From: Planctomycetota bacterium
GTDB lineage: Bacteria; Planctomycetota; SZUA-567; H5-PLA8
Length of the DNA stretch: 64,000 nucleotides
Reading direction: 5' to 3'
Assembly (NCBI GenBank): GCA_015075375.1
Contig: JABTUM010000002.1
Location: 1,475,393-1,539,392, forward strand
Under the pieces are notes generated by a model. It was not told where the DNA came from. It saw only the letters and a list, made by a program, of their open reading frames with translations, and made no database searches. A program made the position numbers and the translations under genes. Below are positions 15,698 to 23,785 of this stretch, piece after piece (position 1 is the stretch's first letter; the number at the start of each line of letters is the position of its first letter).

Positions 15698-16693
15698 CTA
15701 CGGCGCTTCCGCCGCCTTCGCATGCTTCAAGAAAAAGTCCACGATCATCTCCGTCGCCGAAAAGTCTTTGGATACCCGCCCGATGATCTTCTCGGGCAGG
15801 TACTGCACGCCGCCCGGCCACGTGTGTCCGCCGCCTTCCACTTTGACGTGCACGACCTCCGCGCCGCTCTTCCCTTGCGCGTACTTCTTGACCTTCACCC
15901 GCGTCTCGTCGCTGGGATCGGCGTCCGGAAGCTCCTGCCACTTGCCTTCTTCCGCGCAGCCGTTGTACTTCGCGAAGCGCTCCACCGAATCGTTCACCGA
16001 AAGAATCTTGCCGCGGCTTCGCCCGAACTTGAACAGCCGTACGTCGCCGCCGTCGTACGGAACCAGCGGGTCTTCCGTCCCGCAAATAAAGAGCATCGAT
16101 ACAGGCTGCTTCGGCGTATGGTCCTTTACGGCATCCGCGAGTTGTGCGGTCACCGGCGCCGCCGCGGCAATCTTCTCTGACAAGTCCAGCGCCAGCCGCA
16201 CCGACATGAAGCCGCCGTTGGAAATCCCCGTCGCATACACGCGCCGCGGATCGGTCCCGAATTCGGCATGAATCGTATCGATCAGCTTCGAGAGAAAACC
16301 CAAATCGTCTTGAACGCGCTTGCCATCGGCTTGATCTTGAAGGTGCACTTCCCGCCCGTCGTTCCACTGCTTCTGGATGCCTTCGGGATAGACGACCACG
16401 AAGCCGTGCTTATCGGCCGCGGAGCTGAAGGTGCTTCCGGTATGCCGGTCGAAGAGCTTGCCCTGCCCTCCGCCGCCGTGCAGCGCCAGCACCAGCGGCA
16501 TGGGCTTGGTCTTGTCGAAGCCCGGCGGCAGGTGCAGGTGATACGTCCGCTCCTGGCCGTCGTGAGTCAGCGTCTCGGTCCGGTCCGTCCCTGCCGCCGC
16601 GTCCGGTTCGGCCGTCTCGGCACCGATCAAACCGAGACTCGCCAGCACCATCCACAAGCCGACTGCCCATGTCCACGTATAAGGGCTGCGCAT
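15698..16693 (-). CDS. Secreted PHB-depolymerase/feruloyl-esterase-type alpha/beta hydrolase
   Basis: A 331-residue protein with a signal peptide (residues 1-24). LVLALHGGGGQGK forms the oxyanion region. The nucleophile Ser is in GISNGGFMS, the acid Asp in CGTEDPLVPYDGG, and the His in GGGHTWPGG. These blocks define the LpqC/esterase_phb family, which cleaves short polyesters or feruloyl and acetyl esters on polysaccharides outside the cell. Given the sugar-degrading neighbours, a carbohydrate esterase role is more likely than storage polyester breakdown, but this is inference. It lies 39 bases upstream of the sulfatase maturase on the same strand. Confidence 0.85.
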   Translation of the reverse strand: MRSPYTWTWAVGLWMVLASLGLIGAETAEPDAAAGTDRTETLTHDGQERTYHLHLPPGFDKTKPMPLVLALHGGGGQGKLFDRHTGSTFSSAADKHGFVVVYPEGIQKQWNDGREVHLQDQADGKRVQDDLGFLSKLIDTIHAEFGTDPRRVYATGISNGGFMSVRLALDLSEKIAAAAPVTAQLADAVKDHTPKQPVSMLFICGTEDPLVPYDGGDVRLFKFGRSRGKILSVNDSVERFAKYNGCAEEGKWQELPDADPSDETRVKVKKYAQGKSGAEVVHVKVEGGGHTWPGGVQYLPEKIIGRVSKDFSATEMIVDFFLKHAKAAEAP

Positions 16694-16748
16694 CGTCGAT
16701 CTTCTCCCGCTTACGCCGCGCCCCGGCTTCGCGTTCCGGCACCTTGCC

Positions 16749-19016
16749 TTAAAACTCCGGCGGCGGAGCGGGCGGCTTCACCGCCTCGCCTTTCGCCGGC
16801 CCGTCTTCCCGCACCCCGTTCTGCAGCACGTCCGGCAGTTCGCGCGAACGAATCACCTTCACGCTTCCGTTCTGCAAGAGCACCGGAACCGGGCGATTCC
16901 CCTGCGCCGGACCCAGATAAGCCAGCACCAGATGATCCTGCGCCTGCTTGCCCAGGTACGTCACGCGGCCCAGTTTCTCCGCGTCCGCGGGCTGGAAATA
17001 TTGCGGCACCATCGCCGTCAGCACCGCCGGGAACTGCCCCTGATTATCCCGAGCGTAGTTGTTCAGGTGCTTGTGAATGTCCCGCAGCAACTGGCGCTCT
17101 TCGACCATCCGGCCTTCGACCGCCGGCTCTTCGCCGCCTTCTTCGCCGCCGCGCCGTGCCGAGCGCTTCAGCGCCTCCCCGGCTACCGCCACCAGCGGCA
17201 GCAGGCCCACGCCCAGCGTCGTCGAACTGTATCCCTGCAGCACAAGCCCTTCCTCGTCCGACGTAAAGCCCATCACCTGCGGTGTCAGCAGCGCCGCCAA
17301 CTGCTTCGCCGTGGGCAATTGCAGCAGATCCACCTGCGGCGTGCGCCGCGATTGAATCTGGCCCACCGGAACTAGGATCTCGTACGCCGCCGTTGCGATC
17401 GCCGCCGAATCGATGTAGAGCAGCGCCTGCTGGGAAGCCTCCATCCGCTCCCGCGCCGCGCGGAACGCCGCATCGTCGGCCAGCGTGCCCTGCGGAACCG
17501 CGTCGCCCAGGCGATCCAACTCGTCCTTCAGCGCCAGCGGGTACAAGCTCACCAGCACCCGATCATCCTTCACCGCCCAGCAGATCTGGCCCGCCGCGTC
17601 GCCTTGCACGATTTTTCTTCGCGCCACCGTGATCGTCGTCCCGAAGTGCGGCGCGTCGATGTAGTCCATCTCCGCCGCGCCGGCCTTCTTTAAGGCCTCC
17701 AGCACCGCCACCGCCTTCGCTTTGTCCAGCACCCCCAGTGAAAGCACCGGGCTCGGGATGCCCACCGTGAGCTTGGGATTCTTCGCCGGCGCCGAAAGCG
17801 TAAGCAGCGCCTGGCCGCTCAGCGCGCCCAGCAGATCCTGCCTCACGTCGATACCGAGCTTCTGGTTCAGTTCCGCCAAACGCGCGTTCGCCGTCTCCCG
17901 CGCCGCGGGATCCACGATGCCGCCCACCTCGATCAGCCGGTCCAGCAGATCCACCGGCGAGGCCTGGATCGCGAAAGCCGCCAGCGTCTGCTTCGGCGCA
18001 TTCAGGAGCGTCTCCGCCGGCAGTGCGGCGCCGGAAAGCAGCGTCAGCAGGCCCGTCCGCTCCGCCTTCGGCGCGTCCAGGTACAGCACCTCACGCATGC
18101 CCGGACCTTCCAGCCGCAGGCTCCACGCCAGCGCCTTCATCGCGGCCACCCCCGCCAGCTTCTGCTGCGCCGCCTGCTCCGCGTTCGCCGGATCCATGTT
18201 GAAGTCCGGAATCTTGCGCAACTCCTCCAGGTTCACATAGACCAGCGCGTCCGACGCGTTGCCCGTCTTGGCCTGCACCCGCTGAAACGCCGGGAGCTGG
18301 CTCAACGTCTTGACCTGGTCCGCTTCCGGCGGCGGGCCGGCGGCCTTCGAAATGCGCTTCGCCGCCAGCAGATTCTCCAGCCGGTTCGAGCGCAACGAGA
18401 ACATGAACGTCCCTTCGCTCACGCCGTAGTAGATCTCGAAGGGCGCCTGCGGATGGCTGATCGTCGTGATCGAAACCCCGTCGAAGTTCGATTCGCCCAT
18501 CGCCAGCGTGCCTTGCGTGGCCGTGTTGAGCTTGTCGATCAGACCGTTCCAGTACGTCATCCACTTTTGCATCTGTCCGCGAGGCTGCACCGCCACAATC
18601 ACATCCGGAATCGGCTTGCCGTCTTCGCCGCGCTGCGGCAAGTACCCCAGGAACCCGATCGTCACCTCGCCTTGCAGCGTCTCGAGCAAGTCCTTGACCG
18701 TGAACCCCATCTGCTGCGCGGCCATCCCCAGCCCCGCGCGCACCTGCAGGAGCGGCAGCTTGAACGCCTTGAGCACGTTCTCGTCGCTCCCGATCTTCCA
18801 CAGCGCCGTCTCTTCCAGCTTCACGCGCGCCTGAGCCAAGTCGCGGAACGAAACCGCGAAGAGCGTCTCCTGCGGCAACAGCGGCAGCGCCGCCCAAGCC
18901 TGCTCCGCCGGAGCCGGAGCCGGCGCAGGCGCCGGTTCTTGCGCCGCCAGCACGCCCGGCCAACACGCCGCCGCGCACAGCACCAGCACCCATTTCAGAT
19001 CACGCATCGTTCGCAT
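16749..19016 (-). CDS. Large secreted protein of unknown function
   Basis: About 755 residues. ATG 19016 is chosen because GAGAGGGG lies 8 bases upstream; the signal peptide then covers residues 1-25 (ending VLAAQE) and is followed by a (PA)n stretch. The body repeats motifs such as LPLLPQETLFAVSFRDLAQARVKL and VLVSLYPLALKDEL, resembling the DUF3352-like secreted proteins common in planctomycetes. The C-terminal 110 residues (LLRDIHKHLNNYARDNQGQFP ... QNGSVKVI) look like the C-terminal domain of type II pseudopilin-like proteins. No enzyme motif is visible. The two-part build suggests a surface or periplasmic role. Confidence 0.6.
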   Translation of the reverse strand: MRTMRDLKWVLVLCAAACWPGVLAAQEPAPAPAPAPAEQAWAALPLLPQETLFAVSFRDLAQARVKLEETALWKIGSDENVLKAFKLPLLQVRAGLGMAAQQMGFTVKDLLETLQGEVTIGFLGYLPQRGEDGKPIPDVIVAVQPRGQMQKWMTYWNGLIDKLNTATQGTLAMGESNFDGVSITTISHPQAPFEIYYGVSEGTFMFSLRSNRLENLLAAKRISKAAGPPPEADQVKTLSQLPAFQRVQAKTGNASDALVYVNLEELRKIPDFNMDPANAEQAAQQKLAGVAAMKALAWSLRLEGPGMREVLYLDAPKAERTGLLTLLSGAALPAETLLNAPKQTLAAFAIQASPVDLLDRLIEVGGIVDPAARETANARLAELNQKLGIDVRQDLLGALSGQALLTLSAPAKNPKLTVGIPSPVLSLGVLDKAKAVAVLEALKKAGAAEMDYIDAPHFGTTITVARRKIVQGDAAGQICWAVKDDRVLVSLYPLALKDELDRLGDAVPQGTLADDAAFRAARERMEASQQALLYIDSAAIATAAYEILVPVGQIQSRRTPQVDLLQLPTAKQLAALLTPQVMGFTSDEEGLVLQGYSSTTLGVGLLPLVAVAGEALKRSARRGGEEGGEEPAVEGRMVEERQLLRDIHKHLNNYARDNQGQFPAVLTAMVPQYFQPADAEKLGRVTYLGKQAQDHLVLAYLGPAQGNRPVPVLLQNGSVKVIRSRELPDVLQNGVREDGPAKGEAVKPPAPPPEF

Positions 19017-19398
19017 CGCAGACCCCTCTCGCAATCCCCACGAAAATCACCGGCAAACATCTACCCGTTATGGGGCATTTCAGCAGATCCTTTCAAGTCT
19101 TTTGAGCGCTTCGAAAAAATCGTGAATCGGATGAGGGTGCGGCGTTCGACGAACCAGCGTGAGCCGTGCGTGCGGAGTTCCTCCACACTCGTCGAAAAGT
19201 TCCTCATCCTGCGCCCCGCAGGCGGCTCCTTTTGAGGGCCTCTCCTACAGCCCGCCGCTGCGGCCCGGAACCATTTCAAACGCCGGGCCGATCCGTAAGA
19301 CCGCCGCTCTTTCCCGCTGCACCTGGCGCAGACACGGAATTTCATTCGCGTCCGCAAAATCCGTTGCGTCCGCGCGTGCGCGGTGTATTGTTTTTTGC
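19017..19398. other. 382-bp divergent intergenic region
   Basis: This gap separates the minus-strand secreted-protein group from the plus-strand regulator at 19399, so it should hold promoters for both directions. I see AT-richer sequence around 19070-19130 and no convincing ORF or RNA. A plus-strand frame is open into the GntR gene from 19159, but its sequence is low-complexity and has no family match. A palindrome straddles the regulator start (19393-19406). Confidence 0.4.
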
Positions 19399-19406
19399 AT
19401 GCAAAA
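19393..19406. promoter_or_regulatory. Perfect 14-bp palindrome over the GntR start codon
   Basis: TTTTGCATGCAAAA is a perfect palindrome and the central ATG is the proposed initiation codon of the GntR-type regulator (19399). GntR proteins bind short palindromes as dimers, so this could be an autoregulatory operator that also hides the start. The site is visible; binding is inference. Confidence 0.4.
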
Positions 19407-20361
19407 TACAAAGGCCCCGGCGCTGCCGCTCTCCGTCGCGCGAACCATCCTCGCCGATGTCGCCGACGGCCGCCTCAAGCCCGGCGCGCGCGTCATCGAG
19501 CAGGCTTACTCCGCCCGCTGCGGCGTCTCGCGCACGCCCGTCCGCGAAGCCCTCAGCCTGCTCAGCCGCCACGGCGTCCTCGAACAGGCCGCGCGCCACG
19601 GCGCCTGCGTCCGCTCCACGCCCGTTGCTGCCCGCAAGCTCCTCGCCCGCAAGCCCTTCGCCGGAAAAGCCGCCGCACGCACGCCCACCGAACCGGCCTT
19701 CGTCGAACTCACCGGCCGCATCCGCGCGCTTTTGCACGACCCCCAGGCCTTGCCCGGCGCCATCCTTAAAGATACCGCCTTCGCCCGCGCCCTCGGCGTC
19801 AGCCGCACCACCGCCAACCGCGCGCTCTCCTGGCTCGCCCGCGAGGGCCTCCTCGAACCCCTGCCCCGCCGCGGCTGGCGCCGCGTCCGCCTCGGGCCGC
19901 AGGCCTACCTCGACTGGTACGAGTACCGCATGGCGCTGGAACCCGCCGCGCTGCGCGCCGCCTGGAAGCAACTCGACCACCCCGCGCTTGCCGCGCTGCG
20001 CGATCGAACCGCTCACGCCGCCACCGCGCACGGACTGGCCGCGCTCACCGCGCCCGCGCGCATCGATCTGGATCTGGCGCTCCACCGCGCCATCCTCGAA
20101 GCCTGCGCCAATCCGTTTCTCAAGCGCGCCATGCAGCAGGCCGAAGCCCAACTGCCGGTCTACATGGCCCTGATGCCTTCCTGGCACGTCCCGTCCCGCG
20201 CCGAAGCCACATTCCGCGAACACATGGAAATTCTGGACGCCATTTTCCAGGACCAGCCCGCCGCGGCCGAAGCCGCGCTGCGCAAGCATCTGCTCAACGC
20301 GCGCAAGCACCTCGCACGTGGCATGCGCGCGCCCGCATCCAACCCCGGCTCCGAAGCCTGA
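19399..20361 (+). CDS. GntR/FadR-family regulator with two winged-helix domains
   Basis: About 320 residues. A first GntR winged helix spans residues 8-75 (SVARTILADVADGRLKPGA, then SRTPVREALSLLSRHGVLE). A second, similar one spans about 108-175 (LPGAILKDTAFARALGVSRTTANRALSWLAREGLLEPLPRRGWRRV). The C-terminal 145 residues are an FCD ligand domain with DLALHRAILEACANPF and HMEILDAIFQDQ, carrying metal-ligand Asp and His. FadR-type regulators sense sugar acids or organic acids. Position at the head of the fucose-type cluster suggests it represses that cluster. The duplicated DNA-binding domain is unusual. Confidence 0.82.
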   Translation: MQNTKAPALPLSVARTILADVADGRLKPGARVIEQAYSARCGVSRTPVREALSLLSRHGVLEQAARHGACVRSTPVAARKLLARKPFAGKAAARTPTEPAFVELTGRIRALLHDPQALPGAILKDTAFARALGVSRTTANRALSWLAREGLLEPLPRRGWRRVRLGPQAYLDWYEYRMALEPAALRAAWKQLDHPALAALRDRTAHAATAHGLAALTAPARIDLDLALHRAILEACANPFLKRAMQQAEAQLPVYMALMPSWHVPSRAEATFREHMEILDAIFQDQPAAAEAALRKHLLNARKHLARGMRAPASNPGSEA

Positions 20362-20374
20362 AAGGAGGCTCCGC

Positions 20375-21793
20375 ATGGCTCGAACCCTTCGCGTCGCTTT
20401 CGTCGGCGGCCCCATGTACGACGGCCTCTACGCCCGCCTGCCCGGCTTCGAACGCGCCCACGGCCTCAAGGTTGAGATCGGCTTCAAGGGCGATCACCCG
20501 GCGCTCAACGAACACCTCGCCGCGCACGGCGCGTCGTACGACCTCGTCAGCACGCACAGCAAGTACGCGCCCAGCCAGGCCGGCTTCCTGCGCCCGCTCG
20601 ACGAAATCGTAAAGCCCCGCGAACTCGCCGCCTTCGCGCCCTCCACCGTCGAACTGATGCGTTACCAAGGCGCGCTTCTGCAGCTCCCGCGCGTCATCGA
20701 CAGCAAGATCCTCTTCTACCGCACCGACCTCGCCGCCGATCCCGAACTGCGCGACGGCTACAAGATGATCACCGGCCGCGACCTCCGCCCGCCCGAAACC
20801 TGGGACCAGCTCGCCGAGATGGCCGCGCTCATCAAGCAGCACCGCGGCATCGACGGCTTCGTCTTCCCCGGCAAGGAGTCAGGGCTCTTCGGGCACTTTT
20901 ACGAGATCCTCGAAAGCGCCGGCGGCGAACTCTTCACGCCGGACCTCGAACCGGCCTTCGTCAGCGACGCCGGCCGCTATGCGGTCAGCCTGCTCGTGCG
21001 CCTGTACCACGAATCCGCGCCCAAGGACGTCCCCAACTGGCACTACGACCAGGTCGCGGCGCACTTCCTGCGCGGCGACGCCGCCATGACCACCGATTGG
21101 CCGGGCAGTTACCACGCCTACCAAAACAGCCCGGCCGTCGGCGAACGCTTCGACGTGGCGATCTATCCCGTCGGCCCCAGCGGCAAGCGCCGCGTCTACA
21201 GCGGCGGGCACTCGTTCGCGCTCACCAGCGGTACCCGCGACATCCCCGCCGCCCTCGAACTCCTCCGCTTCCTCACCAGCGAGGAGAGCCAGACCCATGA
21301 AGCGCGCCTGGGCAGCGTCGTACCGTCCACCGCCGCGATGCAGACCGTCAAAAATGAAGCGCCCGCCGGCGGCCGCGAAGCCCGCCGCCTCGCGATTCTC
21401 GACGAGACCATGCGCGACTGCATGGCCATCCCGCCCAAATTCCCGCGCTATCCGCTTTGCGAAGACGCGCTCTGGGAATCCATTCGCGCCGCGCTGCTGG
21501 GCGAACTGACCGTCGATCAGGCGCTCCTCGAGGCTGCCGCGGCCGTCCGCGCCGTCACGCGCGAAAAGCGTCCGCTGCATGGTGTGGCGCATAAGTCCGC
21601 GCCCAAAAAGAAAGCCGTGCCGCCGCGCAAACCCAAGCTCGACGACGCGCCGGCGAAGCCGGCCGCGAAACCGGCGCCGAGCAAGTCGGCACGCAGGAAA
21701 GCGCCCAAGAAGCCCAAGGCCGTCAAGCGCGCGGCCAAGCCCAAACCCAAGGCCCGGCCGAAACCGAAGCCGAAAAAGAAAGCGAGACGCTGA
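20375..21793 (+). CDS. Sugar-type solute-binding protein without signal peptide, basic C-terminal tail
   Basis: About 472 residues from ATG 20375, which has AAAGGAGG 6 bases upstream. Residues 1-395 have the fold of type 1 extracellular sugar-binding proteins: RVAFVGGPMYDGLYARLPGFERAHGLKVE, the acceptor regions LPRVIDSKILFYRTD and TTDWPGSYHAYQN, and a GGHSFALTSGTRD block. Oddly there is no export signal: the mature-like strand starts at residue 4. The last about 75 residues are almost entirely Lys, Pro, Ala and Arg, like a histone-H1-type tail. It lies 13 bases after the GntR gene and 2 bases before the SDR gene. No ABC permease or ATPase is nearby. Confidence 0.75.
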   Translation: MARTLRVAFVGGPMYDGLYARLPGFERAHGLKVEIGFKGDHPALNEHLAAHGASYDLVSTHSKYAPSQAGFLRPLDEIVKPRELAAFAPSTVELMRYQGALLQLPRVIDSKILFYRTDLAADPELRDGYKMITGRDLRPPETWDQLAEMAALIKQHRGIDGFVFPGKESGLFGHFYEILESAGGELFTPDLEPAFVSDAGRYAVSLLVRLYHESAPKDVPNWHYDQVAAHFLRGDAAMTTDWPGSYHAYQNSPAVGERFDVAIYPVGPSGKRRVYSGGHSFALTSGTRDIPAALELLRFLTSEESQTHEARLGSVVPSTAAMQTVKNEAPAGGREARRLAILDETMRDCMAIPPKFPRYPLCEDALWESIRAALLGELTVDQALLEAAAAVRAVTREKRPLHGVAHKSAPKKKAVPPRKPKLDDAPAKPAAKPAPSKSARRKAPKKPKAVKRAAKPKPKARPKPKPKKKARR

Positions 21794-21795
21794 AG

Positions 21796-22560
21796 ATGGG
21801 CGACCGACTGAAGGATCGTGTGGCGATCGTCACCGGCGGCGCGCGCGGCATCGGCGAAGGCTGCGCCAAAGCCATGGCCGCCGAAGGCGCCCGCGTCGTC
21901 GTGGCCGACGTGAAGGACGCCGACGCCGCGCGGACCGTCCGCGAAATCGAAGCCCGCGGCGGATCGGCCGTCTACGTCCGCACCGACGTCCTCGACGCCG
22001 CCAGCATCCGCGCCTGCGTTCACGCCACGCTCGAACGCTTCGGCGCGCTCCACGCGCTCGTCAATAACGCCGGCACCCACTTTCCCCATGCCATCGACGA
22101 ACTCAGCTCCGAGAAGTGGGACTTCATGCTCGACCTGAACCTCAAATCCATGTTCCTTTTTTGCCAAGCCGCGCTCCCCGAATTGCGCAAAGCCAAAGGC
22201 GCGATCGTGAACATGTCTTCCGTTCGCGGCCTGATCGGCCAGACCGACGCGGTGGCTTATTGCGCGAGCAAAGCCGGGATCCTGGGTTTCACGCGCGGCT
22301 TGGCCCGCGACGAAGCAAAGAACGGCGTGCGCGTCAACGCCATCTGCCCCAGCAACGTCCGCACGCCGCTGATGGAAGAATGGCTCGCCAAGCAGAAAGA
22401 CCCGGCCGCGATGCGCAAACTCTGCGAAGACGCGCAGCCCATCGGGCGCATGGCCGAGATCGAGGAGATCGGCCGCGTCGCGGTCTTCCTCGCTTGCGCG
22501 GACAGTTCCTTCATGACCGGCACGCATCTCGTCGTCGATGGCGGGGCATTACTGGATTGA
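21796..22560 (+). CDS. Short-chain dehydrogenase/reductase (sugar dehydrogenase candidate)
   Basis: A 254-residue classical SDR: cofactor motif TGGARGIGEGCA (residues about 13-24), NNAG at about 90, catalytic Ser in MSSVRG, and Y-x-x-x-K as YCASK. The Asp at the end of beta-2 (VVADVKD) favours NAD over NADP. Neighbouring L-fuconate dehydratase and fucosidase suggest it is an L-fucose dehydrogenase or 2-keto-3-deoxy-L-fuconate dehydrogenase, but the SDR fold alone cannot fix the substrate. It starts 2 bases after the solute-binding protein gene. Confidence 0.8.
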   Translation: MGDRLKDRVAIVTGGARGIGEGCAKAMAAEGARVVVADVKDADAARTVREIEARGGSAVYVRTDVLDAASIRACVHATLERFGALHALVNNAGTHFPHAIDELSSEKWDFMLDLNLKSMFLFCQAALPELRKAKGAIVNMSSVRGLIGQTDAVAYCASKAGILGFTRGLARDEAKNGVRVNAICPSNVRTPLMEEWLAKQKDPAAMRKLCEDAQPIGRMAEIEEIGRVAVFLACADSSFMTGTHLVVDGGALLD

Positions 22561-22689
22561 GTAATCACCGGGAGACGCGGAGCGCGCAGAGAACGGCAAG
22601 GCAGGTTGGACCTTTAATCTCCAATCGTCTTTGACTTCCTCCGCGCCCACTGTGTTTCTGCGGTGCACACAACTCGAAAAGGACTTCTC

Positions 22690-23655
22690 ATGGCACACGT
22701 CTTGATAACCGGCGGCTGCGGCTTCTTCGGCGCTTGGATTCTGCGCAAGCTCCTCGACGCCGGACACCGCGCCACCGTCTGGGACATGGAACTCAACCCG
22801 CGCCGCTGGCTGATGGTCCTCGCGCCGGCCGAAGTCGAACGCATCGGCTTCGCCTCCGTCCGCGTCGACGACCCCGATGCCGTCAAAGCCGCGATGCTGG
22901 AGACCCAGCCCGACGCCATCATTCACCTCGCCGGACTCCAAGTCCCCACCTGCAAAGCGACGCCGCTCGCCGGCGCGCGCGTCAACGTGCTCGGCACGCT
23001 CGGCGTCTTCGAAGCCGCCCTCGCGCTCCCGAACAAACCCGGACTGGCCTACGCCAGCAGCGCCGCCGTCTTCGGCAGCGATGCCGATTACGACCACCAA
23101 GCCGTCGGCGACGCGACGTGGCCGCGCCCCAGCACCCATTACGGCGCCTTCAAGCTCTGCAACGAAACCAACGCCCGCGTCTACGCGCAGGATCACGGCC
23201 TCGGTAGCGTCGGTTTCCGCCCGCTCACGGTCTACGGCCCCGGCCGCGACGTGGGGCTTACCAGCTTTCCCACCCGTGCCATCGCCGCCGCGCTCCTGAG
23301 GCAGAAGTTCGATATCCCCTTCTCCGGCCCCACCTGCTACACGCATGTGGCCGAAGTCGCCGACTACTTCGTCGCCGCCGCGCTGAGCACCAACAAAGAG
23401 AGCGCCTCCGTTTACACCGTAGGCGGCGAAGTCGCCGACTCCAGGAGTTACATCGCCAAGCTCGCCAAGCACGTGCCCGAAGCGGCAGCGCTCATCACCT
23501 GCAGCGGCGGAAACCTGCCCATCGCCTCGCACCTCGACGATCAGCCCCTGCGCGCCGCATTTCCGCTCGTGAAACGCATCGGATTGGACGAAGGCATCGG
23601 CCTGACCGCCGATGTATTCCGCAAGCAGAAAGCCGCGGGCACGCTGGTGGTTTGA
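22690..23655 (+). CDS. NAD(P)-dependent epimerase/dehydratase-fold protein
   Basis: About 321 residues from ATG 22690; the frame is open 27 bases further upstream. Extended-SDR features are TGGCGFFGAWILRKL for the nucleotide, D in WDMEL for the ribose, AYASSAAVFG, and the catalytic pair in HYGAFK. The C-terminal part (GPGRDVGLTSFPTRAI) matches the sugar-nucleotide epimerase or sugar-acid dehydrogenase branch. It may oxidise or epimerise a sugar or sugar acid in the fucose-type pathway. The stop overlaps a tiny ORF (TGATG). Confidence 0.78.
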   Translation: MAHVLITGGCGFFGAWILRKLLDAGHRATVWDMELNPRRWLMVLAPAEVERIGFASVRVDDPDAVKAAMLETQPDAIIHLAGLQVPTCKATPLAGARVNVLGTLGVFEAALALPNKPGLAYASSAAVFGSDADYDHQAVGDATWPRPSTHYGAFKLCNETNARVYAQDHGLGSVGFRPLTVYGPGRDVGLTSFPTRAIAAALLRQKFDIPFSGPTCYTHVAEVADYFVAAALSTNKESASVYTVGGEVADSRSYIAKLAKHVPEAAALITCSGGNLPIASHLDDQPLRAAFPLVKRIGLDEGIGLTADVFRKQKAAGTLVV

Positions 23656-23753
23656 TGAAAAAGCACACGCTCAGCGAGTTCGGGTTAGGTATCAGCGAGT
23701 GCTTCGTGGTCGCGCTGGCCTTTGTCGTCCTGTCCATGCTCTTGCGGAACTGA
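23655..23753 (+). CDS. Possible 32-aa single-pass membrane peptide
   Basis: A short ORF starting in the TGATG overlap with the epimerase stop. The product has a polar N-terminus (MKKHTLSEFGLGISE) and a hydrophobic helix CFVVALAFVVLSMLLRN. Start-stop overlap and a clean membrane helix argue that it may be real and translationally coupled. Its size and lack of known relatives leave this uncertain. Confidence 0.35.
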   Translation: MKKHTLSEFGLGISECFVVALAFVVLSMLLRN

Positions 23754-23785
23754 ACCAAACGCCGAACTTCGAAAAGGATCGCTTC

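Noticed and set aside
14229..16271. 680-codon plus-strand open frame over the sulfatase maturase and esterase genes
   Set aside because: Same antisense shadow effect; it crosses two well-identified minus-strand genes and shows no domain.
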